Positions 30,958-42,577 of a DNA stretch of 64,000 bases are shown piece by piece; positions within the stretch are counted from its first letter, which is position 1, and every line of letters starts with the position of its first letter. The position numbers and the translations under genes are program-made. The notes beneath the pieces are model-generated. The model saw nothing but the letters and a program-made list of their open reading frames with translations. It was not told the origin of the DNA and did no database searches. Source of the DNA: Tuctoria greenei (taxonomy: Eukaryota > Streptophyta > Magnoliopsida > Poales > Poaceae); contig JAYESD010000001.1 in assembly GCA_036927565.1 (NCBI GenBank), positions 6,758,001 through 6,822,000 of the forward strand, read 5' to 3'.

Positions 30958-33900
30958 TCAATTTAAGCCATGAGGATGCATAACCCCTATTTCACTACGA
31001 ATGTAACAAAAACGAGTGAAATCCAAAGGTTTTGTAAAAATGTCAGCCAATTGTTGTTCGGTATCTACATGGTGAAGCACAATGTTTCCTTTTTCAACAT
31101 TATCACGGAGAAAGTGATACCTAATGTCAATGTGCTTAGTTCTAGAATGTTGCACGGGGTTTTTAGCAATGCAAATAGCACTAGTGTTATCACAGAACAG
31201 TGGAACACTATTTAGATCAACCCCATAGTCCTTAAGTGTTTGAACAATCCAAAGAATTTGTGAACAAGCACTAGCAACAGCTACATACTCAGATTCGGCT
31301 GTGGATTGTGCAACTGAACTTTGTTTTCTAGAGGACCAAGCAACAAGAGAATTACCAAGAAAATGACAAGCACCGGAAGTACTTTTCCTATCAATCCTAC
31401 AACCCCCAAAATCAGCATCCGAAAAAGCTTTCAAAGAAACGATTGAGGAAGAAGGAAGAAAAATGCCAAATTCTTGAGTTCCATGTAAGTACCTGAGAAT
31501 CCTTTTGACAGCTTGACGATGTGAAACACGTGGGGAAGCTTGAAACCGTGCACAAAGACATACGATGAATTGTATGTCCGGTCTTGATGCTGTAAAGTAC
31601 AAAAGTGATCCGATCATACTTCTATATTCTTTTTGATCCACGGATTCACCATCTTCATCAAGTTCAAGTGTTGTTGCTGTTCCCATTGGTGTCCGAAGAG
31701 GCTTGCTTTTGTCCATGTTGAAGCGCCTTAGGAGATCTTTGGTATACTTTGTTTGATGCACAAAGGTACCCTCCTTGGTTTGCTTGATTTGCAGCCCCAA
31801 AAAGTAAGTGAGTTCACCCATCATACTCATTTCAAATTCGGAACTCATCATTGCTGAAAACTTGGACACAAGATCATGAGAAGCACAACCAAAGATAATA
31901 TCATCCACATACACTTGAACGAATAATGAGTCATTGCCATGATTAAGCACAAAAAGAGTTTTATCAACCTTTCCCATTGTAAACCCCTTTTCAAGTAAGA
32001 ATGTTTTTAACCTATCATACCATGCTCTAGGGGCTTGTTTGAGACCATATAAGGCTTTGGACAGTCTATAAACATGATTAGGAAAATCTGGATTTTCAAA
32101 ACCTGGTGGTTGTTTGACATAAACCTCCTCATCTATGTAGCCATTAAGAAAAGCACTTTTAACATCCATTTGATATAGCTTAAAACCTTTAGATGCTGCA
32201 AAAGCTAACAAAATTCTTATGGCTTCTAATCTAGCGACAGGAGCAAAAGTTTCATCAAAATCTAGACCTTCAACTTGAGTGAAACCTTGAGCAACCAACC
32301 TAGCCTTATTCCTAATCACAACCCCATCCTCACTTTGTTTATTTTTATATACCCATTTAGTTCCAATTAAAGTGTGGCCTTGAGGTGGAGGTACAAGTTT
32401 CCAAACATTATTTCTTTCAAAATTTTCTAACTCTTCTTGCATGGCAATAATCCAGGATTCATTAGTGAGTGCGTGTGATATATCTTTGGGTTCAAAAGAA
32501 GCAACAAAAGCAGAATGAGCATGAGAGTTTGGATCGCAAAACCTGGACCGTGTGACTCGTTCATGCAAGCTTCCAATCATCTGTTGTGGGGGATGATCTT
32601 TGTAAAAACGTAGGGGAACAGATGTCTCACAAGCTTCTTTTTCATTAAGTTCCTTGTAGATTGATGAGCTTGTGATTTGTGGATGATCAGGACCAGCAGA
32701 GGTGACAGCCGGAGCTTGTTCAATGTCCGGAGCTGGACACGTGTCAACTTCGGAACTACCAGGCAGTATCACCGGCTCTTCTTCATCTTCGAAAATACCC
32801 TCCCCCTGAGGATATGAATCTGGTCCTGCAACACCGGAGCTAGTACCTGGGCTAGCTTCATCAAAAGACACTTCACAAGTCTCCACAATTTTGTTAGTGT
32901 CAAGTAAAAGCACACGGTAGCCTCTAGTATGAGATGGATAACCAAGAAACATGCCATCATTGGATCTAGGTTCAAATTTATCAAGATTACCATGTTTCTT
33001 AACAAAGCATTTGCAACCAAAGACCCGAAAGTGTGTAACACTAGGCCTATGTCCAAACCGGAGCTCATATGGTGTTTTACCTAGCTTAGAACGCAAGAAA
33101 ACACGATTTGAGACATAACAAGCGGTTGCTAATGCATCTGCCCAAAATTTCCTAGGGGTTTGATATTCATCAAGCATAGTCCTAGCCATCTCAACTAGGG
33201 TTCTGTTCTTTCTTTCTACAACACCGTTTTGTTGAGGTACATATGGTGAAGAAAATTGATGATCTATTCTATTTTCAGCACAAAAGTGATCAAAGAATTG
33301 ATTTTAAATTCAGTTCCATTATCACTTCTAATTGCTTTTAATGATCCTGGGTGATCAATTGATAATCTAAGAAATAAAGTTCTAAAGTGACTAAAGACTT
33401 CATTCTTAGACGCCATAAAATACACCCAAGAATATCTAGAATAATCATCAACAATAACGAGAGCATACCATTTACCACCGAAGGATTGAACACGTGAAGG
33501 TCCTACGGTGTCAAGATGCAAAAGTTGACATGGTTCAGTTGTCATGATCATTGTGAGAGGAGTATGTGAACCTGCAACCATCTTAGCATGTCTACAAGAA
33601 GAGCACACAATTTCTTTGTCCCCTTTTAGCTTAGGCAGCCCACGTATGCGATCAAGAGTACTAACACGCGTTAGATGATCAAAGCCTACGTGACCAAGTC
33701 TACGATGCCAAAAATATAAGTCCTTTGAATCATTAGCAACTAGACACCTATGCTTAGAAGAAGACATATCAAAATCAGCTTTAAAAACTCTTCCAAACCG
33801 AGACATGTTAAAAATAAGCTCACTATTTGAATCTACAACTTTGCAGCAGTTTTTATTGAAAGTAATTTCTAGATTTTCATCTAGCAATTGTGAAACAGAA

Positions 33901-35255
33901 AGCAAGTTATATTTCAAATTTTTTACAAGTGCCACATCCTTCAAAGTGTAGTGATTATTTACTCTAACCGAACCCTTAGCAATTATAGGAGTTGAAGAAT
34001 TATCGGCAAAAGTAACATTCTCTACACGTGACACAAAGGTGAGGGAGGAGAACCAATCTTTGTTACCGGTCATGTGGCGTGAGCAACCTGAATCCACAAT
34101 CCAAATATTCTCCTTCCTCAAGCGTGTAACCTCATCGTCTTCACTGCTGTGTTCTGCATCCTCCTGACTTGATCTTGATCTTGCTTTGCCCGCCATGAAG
34201 CATAAGTTGGCCAGATCATCATTATCTTCATCACTTTCAAAGTCTACATCACTTGAACTGAGCTCTTGAAGTGCGGTGATGAAGCTGTTGATCATCTTGC
34301 GTCCTATGGTACCTTTCTTCTTCTTGTTGGAATTTCCAGAGGAGGTCCGGATCTTGCTTTGTTTTTCTTCCCGGGTGGTCGGACCTGAAAGGTTAGGGCA
34401 TTCTGTACGAAAGTGTCCTGTTTTACCACATTCAAAACAGCGTTGAGGTCCGGAGCTTCCTCTCCTTCTAGTTCTCATATTTTGCAATGCTTTTGAGAAT
34501 CTAGTAGAGATGAGTGCCAACTCCTCTTCTGGAAATTCTTCGATCTGTTCCAGGGTTAGTGAGGACAACAAAGCAAGAATATTGCAGGATGATGATTGAC
34601 CGGAGCTAGACATATCTCGTTGTGAGACAAATGCAATAGACTTGTTTGGGTTCTTACGTGCTAGGATGTCAATTTCATGAGTTTTTAGTTTAGAATAAAG
34701 TACATCTAATGTAAGAGAACTCATGACAGTTGATTCACGAATGGATGTTACTTTCATCTCCCAAACTGACATGTCTAATGCACTAAGAAGTTGTCTAGCA
34801 TTCTCAGCATCAGAAAAATTAACATTGACACTACGTAAGTTGCTGAGAATTTTATTGAAACGAGCAAAGAGGTCATCGATAGACTCACCTGGTTGCATCT
34901 CAAAACGCATATATTCCTTTTTGAACATATCTTGTTTTACCTCCTTGATTGTGTTGGAGCCTTCATGATAATCACAGAGAGCTCTCCAAACGTCGTATGC
35001 TGATCGGAGGTGCGCGACACGATCAAAGTCGCTTTGAGTGAGTCCTTGGATGATCAAGTTTCGGGCTTTGTTGTTGTTGTCGACATCCCGGAGGTTAGTA
35101 GCCGTAACTTGATCGTTAGGTGGGACTTCATACGGTTTGTACACCTTTTCCCATATTGCGAAGCCTTGCGCCTGGATGAAGGCCTCCATGCGTGCCTTCC
35201 AAACCTGGAAATCAATACCAGCAAACACACAAGGTTTGACGGAGTACTTCTCCAT
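30958..35255 (-). pseudogene. copia-3 gag-pol, one frameshift in integrase
   Basis: ATG at 35255-35253 (MEKYSVKPCVFAG). A 663-codon frame holds gag with a CCHC knuckle (CFECGKTGHFRTEC at about 34,440-34,400), protease (DSGCSRHMTG near 34,080), GAG-pre-integrase (HRRLGH) and the integrase core (LDTVGP, SDNGTEFK), then a stop at 33264. The remaining 743 codons (33189-30958) begin at MARTMLDEYQT and contain the hinge, RT (YVDDIIFG near 31,900) and RNase H (SDADFGG, STAESEYVA, CDNTSAI, ADIFTKPL). Comparing frames, one A is missing from a poly-A run near 33,305, so a single-base deletion separates the two halves. All catalytic motifs I can see are intact. This is the youngest-looking pol in the window. 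Confidence 0.9.
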
Positions 35256-35301
35256 GATGATTAGTCAAAAACACGTGCAAATCACAAAGATTAGAGCACC
35301 G

Positions 35302-35316
35302 TGGCTCTGATACCAA
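35302..35316 (-). other. Primer binding site of copia-3
   Basis: TTGGTATCAGAGCCA on the minus strand, one base from the 5' LTR remnant at 35318. It matches initiator-Met tRNA. Confidence 0.9.
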
Positions 35317-35317
35317 T

Positions 35318-35332
35318 TGTAGGATCGAAGAG
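35318..35332 (-). repeat. Remnant of copia-3 5' LTR before the gap
   Basis: Fifteen bases TGTAGGATCGAAGAG matching the start of 28029-29941 (one mismatch), then N. This proves the gap begins inside the LTR, so the gap hides at least about 1.9 kb. Confidence 0.85.
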
Positions 35333-35432
35333 NNNNNNNNNNNNNNNNNNNNNNNNNNNNNNNNNNNNNNNNNNNNNNNNNNNNNNNNNNNNNNNNNNNN
35401 NNNNNNNNNNNNNNNNNNNNNNNNNNNNNNNN
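35333..35432. other. Assembly gap, 100 N
   Basis: Exactly 100 N, the usual placeholder for unknown size. Expected but missing around here are the rest of the copia-3 5' LTR, the second half of SIRE-2 (RT, RNase H, third ORF, 3' LTR) and the Tat-B archaeal-type RNase H and integrase. True missing length is therefore probably well over 5 kb, unless parts were deleted. Confidence 0.95.
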
Positions 35433-35931
35433 GCAGAATTGCACGCAGTGGATAAGAAGTTACCACTGATATCTTGTGGGCTTGTAAGTAATGATCAAGC
35501 TTCCTTGAGGTAATAAGAACTGCATAAAGCATCTTATGCACTTCAACGTATCTGGTATTGGCATCATGGAGTACTTCACTGATGAAGTATATTGGTCGCT
35601 GGACGGTACAGATTCTCTCGGAGGGGCCCGAAGCTTTTTCTCCATCGACCCAGACCCTCCCGGAGGGGTCTGAACCTTTTTGTTCAACTTCTCGGACCTT
35701 CCCGGAGGGGTCTAGAACTTCTTCTTGGTCAATCCTGACCCTCCCGGAGGGGTCCGGATCTTCCTAATCAGCCGTGAGAACTCCCTCAGATGATAGAGGT
35801 TGATCTTCTAGCATTTCGCCTTGAAGATCCATGCCTGGGGGCTAGGACCCAGACTCACCTTCAGGTTGCTCCGGACCCTCCTGGAGGGGTCAGGGCTCCT
35901 CAATTGGATGTGGTTTCGGTCTTTCCGCGAC
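35433..35931 (-). pseudogene. Tat-B RNase H segment left of Tekay-2
   Basis: Minus-strand reading continues directly from the RT block at 46594 once Tekay-2 and one GCGAC are removed (TTEVVSTVLVA then ERPKPHPIEEP). It shows a repeat-rich linker (DPSGRVR, DPSGKVR, DPSGRVWV, GPSERI) at 35,900-35,600 with stops, then VQRPIYFISEVLHDANTRY and TSYPLRAIL, where the gap starts. The linker repeats are described in a finding. Confidence 0.85.
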
Positions 35932-36080
35932 TGTAACACCCTAATTTTCATGCATCATTACCTACATGCACTCATATACATGTTTAACATTAGCCCACAA
36001 CAAGAGGAACGAGTTTAAAATTGATTCGGAGCATTTAAAATTGATATGGAACAAAACCGCACTTAAAACGCAGGAAAGTG

Positions 36081-36401
36081 CGGACCAGTCCGATTTTACT
36101 GAGGACTAGTCCGATTTCTCTCTGACTAAAAACGGACTTGTTCGTTTTTGCTGCGGACTAGTCCGATTTTGCCCCTGGAAACTTTCGGACTTGTCCGATT
36201 TTGTGCGGATTAGTTCAATATTCCATGAATCCTTGAAAATTTGCTAAGTCTCTGGACTTTTCCGGACTAGTCCGGTGTTCCAGCGGACTTGTCCATTTTT
36301 CCTCTCTGTTCAAAGTTGGACTTGTCCGATGTTTGGTCAGACTTGTCCGATTTTCTCTCTGGACGACTTCGGACTAGTCCGGTCCTGTCCGGACTTGTCC
36401 G
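36081..36401. repeat. Paired palindrome array in Tekay-2 5' LTR
   Basis: Six pairs of CGGACTAGTCCG-like and CGGACTTGTCCG-like 12-mers. Starts are 36081/36102, 36133/36154, 36186/36206, 36263/36284, 36317/36338 and 36370/36390, so spacing within pairs is 21, 21, 20, 21, 21 and 20 bp. Pairs recur every 52-54 bp, with one 77-bp step. The array ends 170 bp upstream of TATA. The same array lies at about 43,876-44,200 in the 3' LTR. Confidence 0.92.
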
Positions 36402-36570
36402 ATATTTCGCGACTCCGAGTTGATCTTTTGTTTTTCGACTTGTTTCTTGGGTTTCATATTAAGTGGGCCTAGGGACATCGTGCCTAACTCTTTTAGAGCC
36501 CATGTGGGACTCTAAACCGGCCTCTACTCATCCCAAAACTCAAAATCCATCTAACCCTAGCCTCCACCTC

Positions 36571-36578
36571 TATATAAA
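36571..36578 (+). promoter_or_regulatory. TATA box of Tekay-2 5' LTR
   Basis: TATATAAA in CACCTCTATATAAACAGCCC. Identical copies lie at 44367-44374 in the 3' LTR and, inverted, at 14584-14591 in the solo LTR. Confidence 0.75.
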
Positions 36579-38801
36579 CAGCCCCACCCCTTGGACTGAC
36601 ATCTATTTTCAACTTTTCTACCCACCCAAACCCTAGTTCGTGGAGAGCCACCATCAAGGAGGGAGGAGAAGATCCCAAGCAAGAGGAAGAAGAGGAGGAA
36701 ATGAAGGAGGATCAAGATCTCCACCAAGTTTCGTCCTTCACCACCAATTCATCTCCAAGTTCATCGCCAACCCTAGATCATCAAGATCCAAGTGTTACCT
36801 CCAAGTTTCTTGATTCATTGGAGTTCTAAACACCTGGTATACCTTCTATTCTCTTTTCCTTACGTGAATTCAACCCCTAATCTCCAAATTCACGTCGATC
36901 TAGAAAACTCTAATCTGCTGATCTCGTCAAGTGCGGACTTGTCCGGTCCCTAGCGGACTAGTCCGATCTTCCTGGTTAAATTGTGTTGAATTGACTCTCA
37001 AATTTGATCTAATCAACTCCAAACCTGTGTAAACTTGTTAAAAAGCTATTAGAACTAATTAGTGATCATTAAAAGCAATCAAGTAACAAGTTCTACCTTG
37101 CATTTGCATTAATCATGCATGTCATGTCATATTGAGTAATATTTATGCACTCTTTGATTGTGTTTCTTGTCTTTTATGTTTATTATGTGGATTAGACGGA
37201 TTTGCGCTAGAAAGTGCCGCTGAGGATATCCAGCATCAAGAGTTCAAAGGCTTTGATCCTGATCAACAGCAAGAGCAAGGCAAGTGTCCGTGAAGCATAT
37301 TGATCCTGTTTTAAAATAAATGTTTTGTTTGCAAACTGCATGCTTGTGTCAATTTGATGGGAATCCTATGGTAGGAAGTTTACTAGATTTGTTTAACCAC
37401 CCTTATCACCTGGAATATATGGTAGAGAGTCGGGAAGGGCTTCTTACTTTTTGCTTCGCTTAATCAACTGGGATGGAAAACAACTATACCAATCAATTTA
37501 AATATGCATGGATGAGATTATGGATAACATGAACTGGTTAATACGGTATTGTAATGGGTGATCTAAGCAAGCCTGGTATGTGGATGGGTTGGATGTTATG
37601 GTGGTTTGCTTGCTTTAGATCTAAGGACCGGTTCATGCGAGAATAAGCCAGGACTACAATGCCACCACGAGGCCAAGTATGGGTGCGGCGTAGCTGATTA
37701 ATTAGGGCTTTGCTAGTACTTTTGGACCATTGTGGATTCTCGGGGAAGGGGTAGTCGGATTGGGTTTGTTGATGATTGGTGGGACTACCCTGGGATCCGA
37801 ATGGCTCAAGAGGGGGCCCTTGGTTGAAGATGTGCTCTGCGGGAGACATCGCCACCGGTGAAACCTCAGTGGGGTCTAAATAGGCTAGTAATCCCTTTGT
37901 AAAGGCTATTTTGTGGTATCTTGGCCACACACCAACGGAAGTGTGTATTATGACTGACGGGTCATGGGCATAAGGGAGATTCTTAGTCACCGAAGGGTGA
38001 TGAAATCACGAACACGTGGGTAAAGAGGTACAAACTCTGCAGAGTGTTAAATAAAACTATCATGATAGCCGTGCTCCCGGTTATGAGCACCTGTACAACT
38101 TCCATGATTAGAGGGAATTGGTATTGGGATGTTTTTGTGATGGTTATGGTTCGGTATTATGGTAATGGTTATGGATTAATTTCTGGTATTGAATATGGTT
38201 ATTGGCAAATGGTGAAATCTGAAATTATTGATGAGGATGGTGAATTATGCACTGGTATTATGATATTATGTATGATATGATGGGTTTGATTCATATAATT
38301 ATAATATATTGCTTTTCAAATGTTTTTATGTACTTTTCAGCACTTCGCCATTATTATTTTCGTCATTTGAATCTGCCACATGTTATATTTTCCACACTTG
38401 CTGAGTACGACATGTACTCACTCTTGCAATCCCCCCAACAGTTGCAGGTCAGGATTGTGAGTTTAATGGTGACAATGCGGAGTTCTAGGCCGTGTCTACC
38501 GTCAGCTTTGCCTGTGGTGTTGATTGGAGCTACACATATATACCCTATTGCTTATGCTGCATAGTTGCTTAGTTTGCTTAATTAGTTTATTTCTGCTGCA
38601 GTAGTTGAACTTGTTGTTAATATTCATTAGAGCTTGTATTCGAGGATAATCTGGTTTGTGTAATAAAATTTGGTTAATTAATCTTGTTATGTGGTAAATT
38701 TCTGTATATCGTTTGTGATTGCATTCGTGTATGTGTGATGAACATCCTGGGCACACATATGTGTTAGCTTGGTTCATTTTTCGGAACCGGGCGTCACAGA
38801 T

Positions 38802-38814
38802 TGGTATCAGAGCC
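38802..38814 (+). other. Primer binding site of Tekay-2
   Basis: TGGTATCAGAGCC three bases after the 5' LTR, matching initiator-Met tRNA. Confidence 0.93.
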
Positions 38815-41800
38815 ACAGGTTGACCCTAGGATGTAGCCTAGATAGAATGGACACTTTAGACCACATAGGAGCACTCAGGAATCGATGTGTTTTTGCTTGA
38901 AGTGTTGTTTGCTATATATATTGGTTGCTTGTGTGCTTAATAGAGGATTTTGGGATGCTTTAGCATTGCCATGTCCACGTAGGCTAGCTAGTTGGTTAGC
39001 TTCATATCCCTTGATGCATATAGTTAGGGATGTTTTCTATTTCTTACCTATTGCTTTCCTTCAGATGGTGAGGACTCACAACCAGAGGGGTAGAAATGAT
39101 GAGGAGGAGAACCATGGAGTACCTCAGAACAACGTTGGACAAGGATCTACTCAGGGAGCTATCAACATTGAGCAGCTATTGGCTATGCAAAACCAGCTCA
39201 TGCAGACCATGATACAAACAATGGGACAGCTGCAGGCTGGCAATATCAACAATCAACCCCACATGCCTCCACTGCCACCCCCACCTCCTCATAACCGATT
39301 GGGAGAGTTTATGAGGACTAGGCCGCCGACCTTTGCTCAAGCTGCTGACCCTATGGATGCGGAGGATTGGCTCAAGTCCGTGGAGAAGAAGCTAGCCATT
39401 GTCCAATGCAGTGATCGGGAGAAGGTGCTATTTGCTTCTCATCAACTAGTTGGAGCAGTTGCGGATTGGTGGGATTCTTATTGCAATGCTCATGAGAACC
39501 AAGAGAGAATTACTTGGGCCGAATTCAAGGAGAATTTTCGTTCTCATTATTTGCCGGAAGGTGTTATGCTCTTGAAGAGGCAAGAATTTGAGAATTTGAG
39601 GCAAGGAAGATCAAGCGTGAGTGAATATCTCAATAAATTCACTCAACTCTCAAGGTATGCGCCTGAGGATGTTAGTCGGGACAGCCGGAAACAATACTTG
39701 TTCATGAGGGGCTTGAACAATGAGATCCAAGTGCAATTGCTCAACTGTGATTATGTCAATATCCAGAAGCTTGTGGACAAAGCAATTGTGGTTGAGAACA
39801 AGATTCGTGAGATGGAGCAAGAAATCAAGAGGAAGACGCCATATCAAGGACAGCAACAAGGAAGTAATGTGCGCCCTCGCTTTGCGCCGTCCAATGCACC
39901 TCATTACAGCTCCTCTATTCCTGCTCAGCGCCCTGGTTATGCACCACGCCCCACTCAGTTCGTGCAGCAACGCCCTGTCATGCAAGCACCTAGGCCTCTG
40001 ATGCCTTATGCGCCTCGCGCTGATTTTCCTGGAGCCAATGTTCAAAACCAAGCTCGTCCCAACAATTCTGGTGGGGTTAAGAAGTGTTATACTTGTGGAG
40101 AAGCTGGACTCTTTGCGCATCAATGTCCTAAGTCGGGCCTTTGTCAAGGAAGCAATGCACCGAGGCAAAACCCAAGACCTAATGGAGGACAACCACAAGG
40201 AAGCCGTGGACAGCAGAATTTTGCTCGTGGCAACGTGAACCATGTCTCTACGGAGGATGCTCAACAAGCGGATGACGTGGTCATTGGTATGTTTCTCGCC
40301 AACTCCAACCCCGCAACTATGTTATTTGATTCTGGAGCATCACATTCATTCATTGCATCGAAGTATGTTGCCAAGTATAGTTTGCCTATCTCTCATATGA
40401 AGTTTACCCTGTTGGTTAAGTCTCCTGGAGGAGAGATGAGGACAAATATAGTATGTCCAAAAGTAAACCTTAGAATAAGGGGGGTAGACTTCTCCGCCAA
40501 CCTCATTGTTTTGGATTCTCAAGGGTTGGATATTATACTTGGTATGGACTGGTTGAGGAAGCACAATGGAGTTATTGAGTGTGCCACGAAGACGGTGAAG
40601 TTGACCAATGAGGAAGGGATCGCCGTAAAATTTGAAGCATCTCAAACCGCACCGAAGCGATTGGAGTTGAATCATATGGACGGTGCCGCCATTGAGGAGA
40701 TTCCGGTGGTTTGTGAATATTTGGATGTTTTTCCGGACGAGTTGCCAGGTATGCCACCCGATCGAGACATTGAGTTTGTTATTGATTTAATACCTGGAAC
40801 TGCACCTATAGCTAAGAGGCCGTATAGGATGCCTCCTATGGAATTAGCGGAGCTCAAGAAGCAAATTCAAGAGCAATTAGAGAAGGGTTTTATTTGCCCT
40901 AGTTCTTCACCTTGGGGAGCGCCTGTGTTGTTTGTGGACAAGAAGGATGGATCCCAAAGGATGTGCGTGGATTACCGAGCTCTCAACAAGGTAACAATCA
41001 AGAACAAGTACACCTTGCCACGTATAGAAGACTTGTTTGATCAGATGAAGGGTGCTTGTGTCTTCTCTAAGATTCATTTGATGTCGGGATACTTTCAAAT
41101 GAAGATTAGACCATCGGACATACCCAAGACAGCTTTTAGGACACGGTATGGATCTTATGAGTACACCATGATGTCTTTTGGATTGACAAATGCGCCTGCC
41201 TACTTTATGTACCTCATGAATAAAGTCTTCATGAAGTACTTGGACAAGTTCGTTGTGGTGTTTATTGGTGACATTATGATCTACTCGAAGGATGAGAAGG
41301 AACATGAGGAGCACTTGAGGCTTACGTTGCAGAAATTGAGGGAGCATCGATTGTATGTCAAGTTCAACAAGTGTCAGTTTTGGTTGAAAGAGGTGCCATT
41401 CTTGGGTCATATAATCTCAGGAGGAGGAGTATCGGTTGACCCCGGAAAGGTGAGAGACGTGTTGAAGTGGGAACCGCCGCAAAATGTCAAGGAAATAAGG
41501 AGTTTTCTTGGGATGGCTGGATATTAACGTAGATTCATCAAGGAATTTTCCAAGATAGCCAAGCCTATGACGGAGTTGCTAATGAAGGGAAAGGCGTTCC
41601 AATGGACTGAAGCTTGTCAGAATAGTTTTGAGGAGTTGAAGAAGAGGTTGACAACAGCCCCAATTTTGGTATTGTCGGATGTAAGCAAGAGTTTTGACAT
41701 CTATTGTGATGCATCAAGACAAGGACTTGGGTGTGTATTGATGCAAGAAGGTCAAGTGGTTGCCTATGCATCAAGACAATTAAAGAAACATGAGCAGAAT

Positions 41801-42373
41801 TACCCCACGCATGATCTTGAACTAGCAGCCGTGGTACACGCATTGAAGATTTGGAGACACTATATTCTTGGACATAGGTGTGAAATTTATACGAATCATA
41901 AGAGTTTGAAGTATATTTTCACACAAACGGATCTGAACTTGAGGCAACGAAGATGGTTGGAGCTCATCAAAGATTATGATTTGGGGATCAACTATCATCC
42001 GGGAAAGGCCAATGTAGTGGCCGATGCTTTGAGTAGAAAGGGAGTAAGTCATCGACTCACAGTTCGAGAGTTACCATCCGAGTTATGCAAGGAGTTTGAA
42101 CGGTTGAACCTCGGGTTTGTAAATGAGATGGAGATGATGGAATTAAACCCAACCTTGGAGCAAGAAATTCGAGAGGCCCAAACCGCAGATGAAGAGATCA
42201 AGGAAATCAAGGAAAGGACTGAGGAAGGGAGAGAATTCAGATTTGATAAAGACGAATATGGTACCTTATGGCTTGGAAAGAGAATCATTGTGCCTAATGT
42301 AAAGCATATTCGGGAGACAATATTAAAGGAGGCACATGACTCGCCTTACTCGATTCACCCCAGTTGTACGAAG

Positions 42374-42577
42374 ATGTACAAGGACCTGAAGACTTGCTAT
42401 TGGTGGGATAGCATGAAAAAGGACATAGCCGAATATGTTGCATTGTGTGATGTGTGTCAACGAGTCAAGGCGGAGATGTACAAGGACTTGAAGACTTGCT
42501 ATTGGTGGGATAGCATGAAAAAGGACATAGCCGAATATGTTGCATTGTGTGATGTGTGTCAACGAGTCAAGGCGGAA
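42374..42577 (+). repeat. 102-bp in-frame tandem duplication in integrase
   Basis: Units 42374-42475 and 42476-42577 differ by one base seen by eye (GACCTG/GACTTG). They encode a repeated 34 residues starting MYKDLKTCYWWDS and including CDVC, so the zinc-finger Cys pair is present twice. Tekay-1 has a single copy at this place (142-243). Confidence 0.93.

Larger units (their letters stand above)
28029..35332 (-). mobile_element. copia-3: nearly complete Ty1/copia element, 5' LTR in gap
   Basis: Minus strand. On the plus strand the 3' LTR is first (28029-29941), then about 1 kb of non-coding DNA, pol, gag and PBS. The 5' LTR begins at 35318 with TGTAGGATCG and is lost in the N gap after 15 bases. 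RT motifs (EFEMSMMGELTYFLG, AWYDRLKTFLLEKG) put it near the SIRE lineage, but no third ORF is present and its gag differs from SIRE-1/2. It is inserted in SIRE-2 integrase; left flank CTACT (28024-28028). Confidence 0.88.
35932..38798 (+). repeat. 5' LTR of Tekay-2 (2,867 bp)
   Basis: TGTAACACCC to GCGTCACA. It holds a palindrome array (36081-36401), TATATAAA (36571-36578), a Ser/Asp-rich leader ORF ending LDSLEF at about 36,829, a second short coding-like segment ending QGKCP at 37,293, and AATAAA at 38662-38667. Confidence 0.95.

Noticed and set aside
36081..36401. ACTAGT (SpeI) sites as a cloning artefact
   Set aside because: Sites occur in many independent elements with natural variants such as CGGACAAGTCCG and are integral to the repeats.
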